This document shows positions 18,260 through 26,420 of a stretch of DNA of 64,000 nucleotides, one piece after another; position 1 is the stretch's first letter, and the number at the start of each line of letters is the position of its first letter. A model generated the notes under the pieces. That model saw only the letters and a program-made list of their open reading frames with translations, was not told the DNA's origin and did no database searches. This stretch comes from Rubritalea marina DSM 17716 (lineage in GTDB: Bacteria; Verrucomicrobiota; Verrucomicrobiia; Verrucomicrobiales; Akkermansiaceae), in the NCBI RefSeq assembly GCF_000378105.1, contig NZ_KB899250.1:62001-126000 (forward strand), given 5' to 3'. Made by a program: the position numbers and the translations under genes.

Positions 18260-18697
18260 TTAGGTAAGTTGATCGATTGCGGAAAACTCAGATTGACGCT
18301 TGAGGAAAACAACTAGCAGATAGACGCCTACAATAAGCCCAATAGGAAAAAGTAAGAGGCACCACAAAGCAGCCAAGATACAGACGCTCCTCAGAAACCA
18401 GAGTTCGCGATTGAAGCCACGGAATAGTGCAATGCTGACCAGGACAACTCCAATCAAACCAAACGTGGCACCGTAAGCTGTCGATAGTAACGCAATGCTA
18501 ATGTCGGAAGCTAGTTCTTCAGGATTAGCTCCATCTTCCTTCAGGGTCGAGAATGCTCGAATCATACCTATGATAGTAGCAATAGATCCAAATAATGGAG
18601 CCGCCAGTAGTAGCGTTCCAGGCACAGCTAGTTTACGAAAGTTTTGTGAAACTGTGATGGAAACTTCACTTGTTGGCGTTGCGTATGGTGAGTTCAT
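18260..18697 (-). CDS. Membrane protein resembling the MotA/TolQ/ExbB channel domain
   Basis: 145 residues with about four hydrophobic segments. The stretch FGSIATIIGMIRAFSTLK...DISIALLSTAYGATFGLIG resembles the conserved part of ExbB/TolQ/MotA proton channels (GLLGTVxGMIxAF...IxxALxTTAxGLxxAIP). The N-terminal cytoplasmic segment of ExbB is missing, and there is no ExbD/TolR gene next to it, so function is uncertain. The start lies 14 bases after a hairpin element ending in GTTAGGC; gene and hairpin together look like a cassette. Possibly an acquired orphan. Confidence 0.55.
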   Translation of the reverse strand: MNSPYATPTSEVSITVSQNFRKLAVPGTLLLAAPLFGSIATIIGMIRAFSTLKEDGANPEELASDISIALLSTAYGATFGLIGVVLVSIALFRGFNRELWFLRSVCILAALWCLLLFPIGLIVGVYLLVVFLKRQSEFSAIDQLT

Positions 18698-18710
18698 TTA
18701 TTTAGCCTAA

Positions 18711-18853
18711 CGTCTGAGAAATGGCGGCACCGTCCCTTACGGCGCCACTCCGATTCTCGTTACCGGATTCTAACCACCAAACGGAAATTCAACAAGGGCG
18801 CTGTAAGGTGTCGCCATCTTCGGCTTGTTCGCCTTGTTTTGATTCTTTGTTGG
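18711..18853. repeat. Two AAC...GTT-bounded imperfect hairpins (attC-like)
   Basis: Between two minus-strand orphan genes lie two long imperfect hairpins. The first spans about 18711-18765: CCTAACG...CGTTACC outside, GAGAAAT/ATTCTC, then GGCACCGT/ACGGcGCC around a 5-base loop, with one extra-helical base. On the minus strand it ends GTTAGGC, fitting the integron core site GTTRRRY. The second spans about 18771-18853: CTAACCA...TGGTTGGG outside and AACAAGGGCG/CGCCTTGTT inside; on the plus strand it ends GTTGGGC. The geometry resembles attC sites of integron cassettes, but the spacer lengths are not canonical and there is no integrase in the window. Confidence 0.4.
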
Positions 18854-18861
18854 TTGGGCGA

Positions 18862-19311
18862 CTAGAAGAAGACCTCTCTGATAAGAAGGATCAAAGCCCC
18901 AAGCAGTAGTCCTACTGCCAATCTCTTGCCCCTTGAAAGCTCGCGCTTCCACCACGGCTTGGGTGCCGGTCGGATCGATGCCTGTGCATCCCAGTCAGCC
19001 TGAGTGCCCCAGTCCGATTCAGTGGTGTAAGCCTCGCCCTCGTCACCAGTAACGACCCCACCAAAAATAGGCGCAATCGATGCCAGATACTCGATGATCC
19101 GCGGCCCATTGGGACTGCTCGTGAACACCGAATCAGCGCCGGAAGAATGGTGGAGAATCAAACTGTCGTCCCCGTCGAGAACGGCAGTGATGAAGTGCTC
19201 ATTCTCCTCAACGATTGTCAGCTCGGAACGCTCCGCAACAAAGTCTCTCCACTCCCGCGCGGTGATACCGGGGGGAGATGCACGTCTTGATAGAGTGATG
19301 TGGTAACCCAT
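18862..19311 (-). CDS. Orphan small protein with C-terminal membrane helix
   Basis: 149 residues. The N terminus MGYHITLSRRASPPGITAREW recalls small proteins beginning MGYxxHITR found scattered in bacteria, with an ITxxEW segment (shown here in parts: MGYHITLSRR, GITAREWRDF). The middle has a Gly/Asp-rich turn and GPRIIEYLASIAPIFGG; the end is one transmembrane helix (LAVGLLLGALILLIREVFF). Followed on the minus strand by the hairpin pair at 18711-18853. Function unknown; likely an accessory cassette-like gene. Confidence 0.6.
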   Translation of the reverse strand: MGYHITLSRRASPPGITAREWRDFVAERSELTIVEENEHFITAVLDGDDSLILHHSSGADSVFTSSPNGPRIIEYLASIAPIFGGVVTGDEGEAYTTESDWGTQADWDAQASIRPAPKPWWKRELSRGKRLAVGLLLGALILLIREVFF

Positions 19312-19608
19312 TCAGGATGGCAGGGTTCTGGGGCGAACATTATTAGCTCGCAGAAACGGCTTCAAAGGACTGTTGGCGCTCTGAATTGTCCTGATTGCAT
19401 AAAGGCACAACGACAGGCATCGCTGCCACCGACATTTGAAGCCTGGGATGCTGGCTTAGATAACTGTTAGGAATTATTCGCATGGTTTAGCATTAAACAA
19501 TCCTTGGGGTATCTGATAGCAAAAACTAAGATGTCTATTACTTTTGGCACTCTGTATAGTTTACACATTGATAGTTAAAAACTCTCAACATGGTCTACTT
19601 CAGGTGCG
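19312..19608. other. Intergenic stretch without a gene
   Basis: 297 bases between the orphan gene and mnmA. No credible reading frame. On the minus strand it has TTCCTAACAGTTATC and an inverted AAGCC/GGCTT pair that could be a decayed hairpin element like the one at 18711, but the similarity is weak. Confidence 0.4.
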
Positions 19609-20691
19609 CTAGGATTCTACTGATTCAAACACTCCGCCGCCTAGTAGGACTCCATTTTCGTAGAAGGCGCAGATCTGGCCAGGAGTCAGGGCGCGTTGTT
19701 GGCGGATAAATTTGAGATCCAGTTTACCATCTTCACGGGGGGTGACCCAACATGCTTCCGATTTGGCGCGGTAGCGTGGTTGCGCTTCGATTTTGCGTTT
19801 GCTGGTGACAGCTTGGTTGACCCATGAAACCGTGCCTACCACGCAATCGGTCGCAAAGAGCCCCGGGGTATCGGCTTCATTGTAGCCGAGCACGAGCTCA
19901 TTGCGTTCGATCTGCTTGCCAACCACGACATAGGCGACCCCATCACGAGGAGACGCCACGCCATGACCTTTACGCTGGCCAAGAGTGTAGAGGTGCAAGC
20001 CTTGGTGGCGCCCTAGGCGCTGCCCTTGGGTGTCCACGATATTACCGGGTTTATCCGGCACGTAGTGGCGCAGGAAGTCGCTCATCTTGACATTGCCGAT
20101 GAAACATATCCCTTGGCTGTCTTTCTTTTGAGCAGTCGGAAGCTCAAACCGTTCAGCCGCTTGGCGCACTTCGGGTTTGAGAAGCTCGCCGCATGGGAAC
20201 AGCGCGTGCTTTGCTTGGTTTTGCTCCATGAGAGAAAGGAAATAGCTCTGGTCTTTGTTGGTATCTGAACCACGCAGGATGTCGCAGCTGCCATCGGCGC
20301 GTTCGCGTTTGCGCGCGTAATGCCCAGTGGCCACGTACTCGAATCCCTGACTCAGGGCGTAGTCTAGAAAGACTCCAAATTTCATCTCGCGGTTGCAATA
20401 CACGTCAGGATTCGGCGTGATCCCACTGCGGTACCCCTCGAGCAAGTAGTCTACGATGCGGTCTTGGTATTGGTCGATCAGATCTACCACCCGGAACTCG
20501 ATCCCGAGCTGCTTCGCCACAGCATGTGCATCTTCCACATCATCCTCCCAAGGGCAGTCGCCAGGCACGGCATCAGCATTGATCCAGTTCTTCATATAGG
20601 CTCCCACGACTTCATGCCCTTGCTCAAGGAGCAGGGCAGCCGCCACGCTGGAATCGACACCTCCAGAGAGTCCTACCAAAATCTTAGCCAT
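19609..20691 (-). CDS. mnmA: tRNA-specific 2-thiouridylase MnmA
   Basis: 360 residues from ATG 20691 (a GTG at 20697 would add two). Installs sulfur at U34 of tRNA-Lys, Glu and Gln. The PP-loop SGGVDSS is at the start (MAKILVGLSGGVDSSVAA), followed by the first catalytic cysteine in NPDVYCNREMKFG, GHYAR, DQSYFL, and the second cysteine in SQGICFIGNVKMSDFL. All key residues are present and the length is normal. It is divergent from the two-helix protein at 20823. Confidence 0.95.
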   Translation of the reverse strand: MAKILVGLSGGVDSSVAAALLLEQGHEVVGAYMKNWINADAVPGDCPWEDDVEDAHAVAKQLGIEFRVVDLIDQYQDRIVDYLLEGYRSGITPNPDVYCNREMKFGVFLDYALSQGFEYVATGHYARKRERADGSCDILRGSDTNKDQSYFLSLMEQNQAKHALFPCGELLKPEVRQAAERFELPTAQKKDSQGICFIGNVKMSDFLRHYVPDKPGNIVDTQGQRLGRHQGLHLYTLGQRKGHGVASPRDGVAYVVVGKQIERNELVLGYNEADTPGLFATDCVVGTVSWVNQAVTSKRKIEAQPRYRAKSEACWVTPREDGKLDLKFIRQQRALTPGQICAFYENGVLLGGGVFESVES

Positions 20692-20822
20692 GCCCACCCG
20701 TACGACACATTCTCACATTGTGCAAGAACGAGCTGACAAGCGATACCCAGCCGCCACCAACGGGCACGAGTTCCGTATGATTAAGCTTGAAAGATCTGGT
20801 TCCCTCCCCCATCACCCAAGGC

Positions 20823-21629
20823 ATGGCTGAACCGAATATTGAAGCTACCGGAAAACCAACTCCCATCGCAGGCTGCGCAATTTTCCTCGTCATCCTTGGC
20901 ATGGTCGCATTCCTCGCGATTTTCGCCACGTATCAATACAACGGCTACAAACGCGAAATCATCAACATTTCGCAAACCGAATCGAATCCCACTACCCTCG
21001 CAGACACCAGCGACACCGCTCAAGTGGATGCTTTGGTGAAAAAGTTCGACGACTTCAGCAATAGCGTGCTCGATGGCCAAGCAGCCACACTCACACTCGA
21101 CGTGCAGGAGATGAACCTCGCCATCGCCCACTTCCCGAAGCTCAAGACCTTCCGCAACAAGTTCTCCATCGCCAGCATCACGCCAGAAAAAATCATCGCT
21201 GACATTGCCTTCGAGGTACGCGCTGGATTTGAGGGCATCCGCTACCTCAACGGCACCATGGTCATGGAGCCAGTGATCGCCATGGGCTCGCTCTTTCCGA
21301 TCGTCACTGAGATTCACCCCGACACAGGCAACCCAGTACCTCAAAAGATGACTAAGGAATTCCCCACCTTCCTCTTCACCGAGTACCGCAACGACGAAGA
21401 TCTCGCCCCGATCTTCCACAAGCTCAGCAAAGTCACCCTCAGCGAGGGCTCCATCAGCATTCTCAGCGACCCCAAGGTCCCGCAGCCCGACGCCCTGCCA
21501 GATGACGTCAGCGAAGAGGTCGATAAATCACTCGCCCTCTTCGGCCTACTGGTCTTCATGTTCGGCTCCACCGCCGCCTTCCTCTTCTGGCTCAGAAAGA
21601 GAAAACAAAAGCAATCTGAAGAAGCGTAA
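20823..21629 (+). CDS. Uncharacterised two-helix membrane protein with large external domain
   Basis: 268 residues from ATG 20823. A short cytoplasmic start, transmembrane helix CAIFLVILGMVAFLAIFATYQY, a soluble domain of about 180 residues with low similarity to anything I recognise (contains LTLDVQEMNLAIAHFPKL), a second helix LFGLLVFMFGSTAAFLFWL and a basic tail RKRKQKQSEEA. The soluble part is predicted outside the inner membrane. Divergent from mnmA with 131 bases between. The helix of the first segment is longer than 20 residues when flanking residues are counted. Function unknown. Confidence 0.65.
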   Translation: MAEPNIEATGKPTPIAGCAIFLVILGMVAFLAIFATYQYNGYKREIINISQTESNPTTLADTSDTAQVDALVKKFDDFSNSVLDGQAATLTLDVQEMNLAIAHFPKLKTFRNKFSIASITPEKIIADIAFEVRAGFEGIRYLNGTMVMEPVIAMGSLFPIVTEIHPDTGNPVPQKMTKEFPTFLFTEYRNDEDLAPIFHKLSKVTLSEGSISILSDPKVPQPDALPDDVSEEVDKSLALFGLLVFMFGSTAAFLFWLRKRKQKQSEEA

Positions 21630-21918
21630 GCTAGCGAAAGAATAGGCTCAACACAAGCTACCAAGGCATGCCTTGGCGGACCAGACTTTGAAACCCAGCT
21701 TCAGCTTACTGACTATGGGTACTACCTCCCATAGATGACCAAATTTGCTTCCCAGCCTCACTTACTTGCGTGGCAAATCTTATACTTGTCACCACCACCA
21801 CTGCGCGGTACTCTGATGCCTAACACTAGCTACTTGTTAGCCTCACATACTAACAAGAGCTAGTACACCAATCCATATTTGGCCAACTCAATAAGTGAAC
21901 TCTCACCCACTAAAACCA
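21630..21918. other. Intergenic stretch with two perfect palindromes
   Basis: 289 bases with no reading frame of note. It holds the 16-bp palindrome CCAAGGCATGCCTTGG (21661-21676) and the stem CTATGGG/CCCATAG (21714-21735, 8-base loop). Neither is followed by a T run, so these are not ordinary terminators; they may be hairpin repeats or a binding site. Confidence 0.55.
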
Positions 21919-22140
21919 ATGAAATCCACACTTCTCACACTATTCTCACTCGCATGCATCACGGCCCTCTCCAGCTGCGTTGGCCTTGCCGTCAAAGGCG
22001 CCGATGAAGGCAGTAAAGCGATGGAAAAACACGACAATGAAGTCGTTTCCGACACTGGCGAAGCCATTCAAAAAGGAGTCAAGCCGATCAACGACGCTAA
22101 AGACAGTGTGGTTGACGCGGTGAAAGACGCCATGGATTAA
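21919..22140 (+). CDS. Small lipoprotein
   Basis: 73 residues from ATG 21919. A lipoprotein signal (MKSTLLTLFSLACITALSS|C) with the Cys at about 21, then a mature part of about 50 charged residues containing repeated DAKDSVVDAVKDAMD-like helix. Lipid anchored in the inner or outer membrane, function unknown; the amphipathic short helix resembles entericidin or Lpp-like small lipoproteins only in size. An upstream in-frame start at 21895 is not favoured. The stop overlaps the convergent acyltransferase gene by 4 bases. Confidence 0.7.
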   Translation: MKSTLLTLFSLACITALSSCVGLAVKGADEGSKAMEKHDNEVVSDTGEAIQKGVKPINDAKDSVVDAVKDAMD

Positions 22141-22790
22141 GCTCCCATCATGTCCGCTTCAAGCTTGGAGCGGACGGCCTCAAATTCCTCCTCGGTCATC
22201 TCATTCGAGGCGTAGCGCTTAGGGCCGAGGGTGACCTTCACTTTAGAGAAGGGTAATGGGATGCGCAGTGCGTCCCAGGTGGAAAGCTTGATGGCATACT
22301 TGCACTCGACGGTGATGGGTACCATTGGCGCGCGGGTTGCTTGTGCCACCTTCACAATGCCCGGCTGTAGCTTGTAGCGCGGGCCACGCGGCCCGTCTGG
22401 GGTGATGCAGACATCACTGCCAGATTCAATCGCCTTGCGCAGGGCTATCAATGCAGCCACCGCACGGCGCGAGCTGGAGCCGCGCACGGCGCCAATCTCG
22501 CAAACATTGACGGCACTCTCGAGGATTTGACCATCAGGGCTAGCACTGGCGAGCACCACCACCTTGCGCGGGCGAAAAGCTTTGATGCGCACATAGGGCA
22601 TCACAAAAATCGTGTTGTGCCAGAACGACCAGAGCACCGGCTCTGAGCCATCGACGATGTCGGTGTCCACGCCTGACTGATTGTCGATCTCGATGCGCAG
22701 GGTCGAGCCCAAAGCACGCAGGCACCAACCGATGGCGGAGCCAATGATACGTTGCTTGCGTCCTCCGCGAATGGCATGGTGGTCACTCAT
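22137..22790 (-). CDS. Lysophospholipid acyltransferase-like protein (DUF374)
   Basis: 217 residues. The DUF374/LPLAT signature is present: VLWSFWHNTIFVMPY (catalytic His), ASASPDGQILESAV, VRGSSSRRAVAALI, and DVCITPDGPRGPRYKLQPGI. Family members act at the inner membrane in phospholipid or lipid A acylation, by resemblance to LpxL and PlsC; the true substrate is not shown. The start ATG is at 22790. The end overlaps the lipoprotein stop. Confidence 0.85.
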   Translation of the reverse strand: MSDHHAIRGGRKQRIIGSAIGWCLRALGSTLRIEIDNQSGVDTDIVDGSEPVLWSFWHNTIFVMPYVRIKAFRPRKVVVLASASPDGQILESAVNVCEIGAVRGSSSRRAVAALIALRKAIESGSDVCITPDGPRGPRYKLQPGIVKVAQATRAPMVPITVECKYAIKLSTWDALRIPLPFSKVKVTLGPKRYASNEMTEEEFEAVRSKLEADMMGA

Positions 22791-23038
22791 GAGTATGGAG
22801 CAACAAAGCTTGGATTCCTAAATTTGGCAAGCAAAGGGAGCAACTTTTGTACAGGAGCCATTGCTTCGTGTCGGGCTCGGAGCAAAAAAATCTCCCCATA
22901 TAAGAATCCATCACCTTAAGCAAAAGGCTGGAATCAACGTGGCCTAAGTATGATGGAGCCAACGATACCTCCATCGACTTGATCAAAGCACACACATTCT
23001 GCTTGCAAGTCCTTGCCGCTGCGCCAAGTATCCGCCCC

Positions 23039-23509
23039 ATGAGTGAATTTGAGGAGAAAGTCCGCGAGACGCTTGCCAACCCACAGAACCAAGGAGAAAT
23101 GTCAGATGCCGATTCAGTAGGCACTGTCGGGTCTCCCGACTGCGGCGACATGCTAAGAATGTGGCTCAAATTCACCGAAAAAGACGGCAAGAAGGTCATC
23201 GACCGCGCTTCCTTCCAGTCCTTCGGCTGCCAGACAGCCATCGCAGTAGCATCAATGGCAACTGAAATGCTCAAGGGCATGACGGCTGATGAAGCCGCCA
23301 AACTAGATGCTCAAGAGCTCAGTGGCGAGCTCGGCGCACTGCCACCGATGAAAATCCACTGTGGCCAACTCGTGGAGGGAGCACTCAAAAATGCTCTTTC
23401 CCCCGATGACAGCTCTGAGGCAAGTCAGCCCAACACCAGCAACACTCTGGCCGGCGACATCCATGCCCCCGCCAAAGGTTCCATCCGCATCGTTCCTCTG
23501 GAGGACTAA
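23039..23509 (+). CDS. IscU/NifU N-terminal-type Fe-S scaffold protein
   Basis: 156 residues from ATG 23039 (MSEFEEKVRETLANPQNQGE). The three scaffold cysteines are in VGSPDCGDMLRMWL, SFQSFGCQTAIAVASMATEM and MKIHCGQLVEGALK, the IscU/NifU order, and the LPPMKxHC context replaces the usual LPPVKxHCS. A C-terminal extension of about 35 residues after the third Cys has no known domain. It would build Fe-S clusters in the cytoplasm, yet no cysteine desulfurase, HscB or IscA lies near. An upstream start at 22979 is not needed. Confidence 0.85.
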   Translation: MSEFEEKVRETLANPQNQGEMSDADSVGTVGSPDCGDMLRMWLKFTEKDGKKVIDRASFQSFGCQTAIAVASMATEMLKGMTADEAAKLDAQELSGELGALPPMKIHCGQLVEGALKNALSPDDSSEASQPNTSNTLAGDIHAPAKGSIRIVPLED

Positions 23510-23548
23510 GGTCCCTTCGAGATCTTGAAATCCAGTGTACCGTAGAGC

Positions 23549-24145
23549 ATGAAGCTTCGCTACCTCAGATTCGTACGCAAAAGCTACCGCTACCTGCGCC
23601 ACCCAAGGCTTCGCAGGATCAAGTGGCTCGAGCCACTGACGCATGCGATCTTCGACAAGCAATTTTGGAAACCATGCCGCGACACCGTGGCTAGCGGGCT
23701 CTCGGTGGGGCTTTTCTGCGCCATGCTGCCGGTTCCCATGCAGATGATTTTGGCCGCGATCGGCTGCATCCGCACCAAGGGCAACATTCCCGTAGCACTT
23801 GCCACATGCTGGATCACGAACCCGATCACCCAGCTCCCCATCATGGTGACCCAGCACCAATTTGGCGCTTGGCTCCACAAAACCATCGGCATTCCTCGCC
23901 CCCCAATCATCTCCAATCTCGAGAAAAAAGTCACAGCAGAAGACCTCTACCTATTCGGCGTGCAGATCCTTGAAGCAGGTGAGTTCACTGTCAACGTGGG
24001 CGACTTCGTACTCGGTTTCTTCAGCGCTGCCGTCCTTCTCAGCCTCATCGCATTCCCCATCGTTTGGGGCGTTTGCCTGTTCTTACCCAACCTAGGGAAG
24101 CACCCGGATCGCATGAACAAGCAGCCCAACCAAGAACAATCATAG
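23549..24145 (+). CDS. DUF2062 membrane protein
   Basis: 198 residues. A basic start (KLRYLRFVRKSYRYLRHPRL) is followed by the DUF2062 core: ASGLSVGLFCAMLPVPMQMI, IPVALATCWITNPITQLPIM, then a second pair of helices (DFVLGFFSAAVLLSLIAFPI). Multi-pass inner-membrane protein of unknown role. It lies 39 bases after the Fe-S scaffold gene on the same strand and may be co-transcribed. Confidence 0.82.
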   Translation: MKLRYLRFVRKSYRYLRHPRLRRIKWLEPLTHAIFDKQFWKPCRDTVASGLSVGLFCAMLPVPMQMILAAIGCIRTKGNIPVALATCWITNPITQLPIMVTQHQFGAWLHKTIGIPRPPIISNLEKKVTAEDLYLFGVQILEAGEFTVNVGDFVLGFFSAAVLLSLIAFPIVWGVCLFLPNLGKHPDRMNKQPNQEQS

Positions 24146-24180
24146 GCGGAGCGTCCTCACGAAAACGCAAGTGCACGCAC

Positions 24181-24213
24181 AAAAAAAAACGCCGAGGAAT
24201 ACCTCCCCGACGC
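24181..24213 (-). terminator. Rho-independent terminator of the methyltransferase operon
   Basis: On the minus strand a 9-bp stem with two G-U pairs (CGTCGGGGA/TCCTCGGCG, 5-base loop) runs into nine T residues. It lies 38 bases after the methyltransferase stop. Confidence 0.85.
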
Positions 24214-24250
24214 TTGATCTTTAGCTGCCGTGTATGCCACTCGCCCGCGC

Positions 24251-25009
24251 CTAGCTGGCGCGCTTTTTCCACAGGCTGACCTTGGAGACACCAAGCTGAA
24301 ACTTTCGCCCGTGCTCGCGAATGATGAAAGGTTCATCCGAATCGCGCACAAGCTCAAAGTGAGGCTCTAGCTGCTGCTGAAGCCATTCCCACGAGTCACC
24401 TTGCGGCCACTTCTCTTTGGGAGTGTATTGCTCTAACCATGAAAATGGAGTGGCCAAAACCAACTCGCCACCATCAGCAAGCATCCCAGGCAGAGAATCC
24501 AAGAATGCTAGCGGATCCGGAAGACGACAAAGTAGATTCGATGCATGCACCCGATCAAAGCCCTTGAAGCCAGCCGGCAGGTCCATCGCATCCCCCTGAG
24601 CAAAGCGCACTTTTTCAGGGTCAACCTCAGGTGGCAACTCCGCCACCGCATCGACCCAGCGCTCGCCTTCCTCATGCATCTTGTAGGCGATGCTGCCCTC
24701 CTCTTTTAGCGTGTTGGCTGCATCGATAAAGCTCTGAGAAAAATCGATCCCTATCACCTTCTTAGATGTCTTGGTGAGCAGAAAGCTCGTGCGCCCGACA
24801 GCACACCCGAGATCGAGACTCAGACCCACGCGCTTGGGTGAAAAGTACTCCACCGTTCGGCTCACAAAGTCGAGCGATCCAATGCCACCGATCACCCAGG
24901 GCATGCGCTCTTCATCTTTACCATAATGCATCAGCAAATACTCGCTGAGCAACTTCACAGATTCGTAATCTTGCATCGAATGGATTGGTCTATACGAAGT
25001 AGATTCCAT
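24251..25009 (-). CDS. SAM methyltransferase resembling the OvoA C-terminal domain
   Basis: 252 residues, class I methyltransferase. SAM loop LDLGCAVGRTSF, motif II VIGIDFSQSFIDAA, then RVHASNLLCRLPDPLAFLDSL and GGELVLATPFSWLEQYTP. This order, above all the NLLxRLPxPxxFL and TPFSWLExYTP blocks, is that of the C-terminal domain of OvoA, the putative 4-mercaptohistidine N1-methyltransferase of ovothiol synthesis, here as a separate protein without the sulfoxide synthase part. Its ATG shares one base with the upstream stop (TAATG), so translation is coupled to the M29-like gene. That it methylates a mercaptohistidine is inference from similarity. Confidence 0.72.
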   Translation of the reverse strand: MESTSYRPIHSMQDYESVKLLSEYLLMHYGKDEERMPWVIGGIGSLDFVSRTVEYFSPKRVGLSLDLGCAVGRTSFLLTKTSKKVIGIDFSQSFIDAANTLKEEGSIAYKMHEEGERWVDAVAELPPEVDPEKVRFAQGDAMDLPAGFKGFDRVHASNLLCRLPDPLAFLDSLPGMLADGGELVLATPFSWLEQYTPKEKWPQGDSWEWLQQQLEPHFELVRDSDEPFIIREHGRKFQLGVSKVSLWKKRAS

Positions 25010-26202
25010 TACTCGCTACAGAGCGCGTCCATGATGTAGGCGCTCGGGCGGAAATGCTGGATGATGACTTCTTCCTGCTCGCCGCGCTGCATGCGCACCT
25101 CGCTGATGTCGAAGTTTGGCGTTTTGTGTGGTGCGAATAAAATGTCATCATGCGTGCTATTCTCATGCTTCTTGAACATCTCTGGCACGATGTCGCCACC
25201 GAGGTGGTCATCGCGACCTGTAGCCAGGTGGCAAGTACCGAGTACTTTCTCATCTTGGATGTCTTGATAAGAAACCGGAAGCACCTGAGTGCCGAAGCCT
25301 AGCTCGCCGAGCGTGCCAGTCATTGGATCATCCGCGAGGCGCGCATTGTGCTCATCGATCGTGGACTGCTCGCCTTCAATCAAGGTCGACTTGATGATGT
25401 TGCGATTCTCCACCGTAAGCACACCGAGCGTGCCATCTTCATACTTCATCGGGAACTCTCCTCTGGCATCCACAGGAACAAAATACACTTCACCAGCCGG
25501 AAGGTTCGCCACATCGGGCTTCATCCCCTTACAAAGCCCGTGCGACTTCTGCGCGTCTTGAGCATCGAGCCCAAGCCAGGCAGTCAGCACGCGGCCGTCT
25601 TCTAAAGTGAAATCAATTTCAATCGAATCCGCATTGCTCATCGCATGGCGCACCTTCTCAGCGTCGCGCGACACCTCATCATAATCCACCGCCAGTCCAG
25701 AGCCTAAGATGATGTCATTCATCCCATGCATCGTCGCACCACGGAAACCATATTCCTTACACTTGGCTGTCAGGGGCGCAGTTGCACTCCAGGTAGAGAT
25801 ACAAAGGATGATGTCATACTTGCTGTAGATATCCTGATCCAATGAAAGCTCATTACCCTCTGAATCATAACAGGCATCGCGTAGGTCGAGATTTGACCCA
25901 TGCGTGCAGTAGTATGCGTACATCTCACCACCCGTCATGCCCAATTCCTCCATCACACCGTCACGGAATGTCTCATAGAAATTTTCGTATGCCTTGCGCT
26001 GCACGCTGTATGCGTCATTCGATAAAAAGGAAAAATCCTTCATCCACTTCTGAGGCTCATCAAAATCAATCAAGATGCACACGTTGCATCCATCGGTCGG
26101 CTCAAACACAGTCTTCATGAGCTTGGTCACCGAGAATGGAGGGAATTCACGCTGTTCTGGGTTCAGCATGATGTTTTCATTAAGGTATTCAGGTATCACC
26201 AT
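25009..26202 (-). CDS. M29-like metallopeptidase homologue with altered active site
   Basis: 397 residues. The C-terminal half fits the M29 aminopeptidase (AmpS/AmpT) pattern: NLPAGEVYFVP (E238), GELGFGTQ (E300), DEKVLGTCHLATGRDD (H325) and HDDILFAP (H351, D353), the expected metal ligands. Where M29 has HIALGxxY with a catalytic Tyr seven residues after the His, this protein has D332, so activity may differ. The N-terminal half has WSATAPLTAKCKEYGFRGATM, as expected for the family. It is the first gene of a coupled pair with the methyltransferase. Substrate unknown; a small peptide or thiol-histidine derivative is only a guess. Confidence 0.65.
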   Translation of the reverse strand: MVIPEYLNENIMLNPEQREFPPFSVTKLMKTVFEPTDGCNVCILIDFDEPQKWMKDFSFLSNDAYSVQRKAYENFYETFRDGVMEELGMTGGEMYAYYCTHGSNLDLRDACYDSEGNELSLDQDIYSKYDIILCISTWSATAPLTAKCKEYGFRGATMHGMNDIILGSGLAVDYDEVSRDAEKVRHAMSNADSIEIDFTLEDGRVLTAWLGLDAQDAQKSHGLCKGMKPDVANLPAGEVYFVPVDARGEFPMKYEDGTLGVLTVENRNIIKSTLIEGEQSTIDEHNARLADDPMTGTLGELGFGTQVLPVSYQDIQDEKVLGTCHLATGRDDHLGGDIVPEMFKKHENSTHDDILFAPHKTPNFDISEVRMQRGEQEEVIIQHFRPSAYIMDALCSE

Positions 26203-26420
26203 GATGCCTAACTTAACTAAATTTACTCCGGGATCAAGGAATGATCTGAAAAATATCTATACAAAAATTAGACAAGATGGAACCAGGCTTCGAAAAACCC
26301 AATCATTATTGCAACAATTGTTCATCGAGATTTAGTCAAGATTAATTAAATATTTCCTCGCCAATAACAGGCCATTTGTTATAAAACACTTAAACAAAAT
26401 CTCATCCTTTTTCATTCGCC

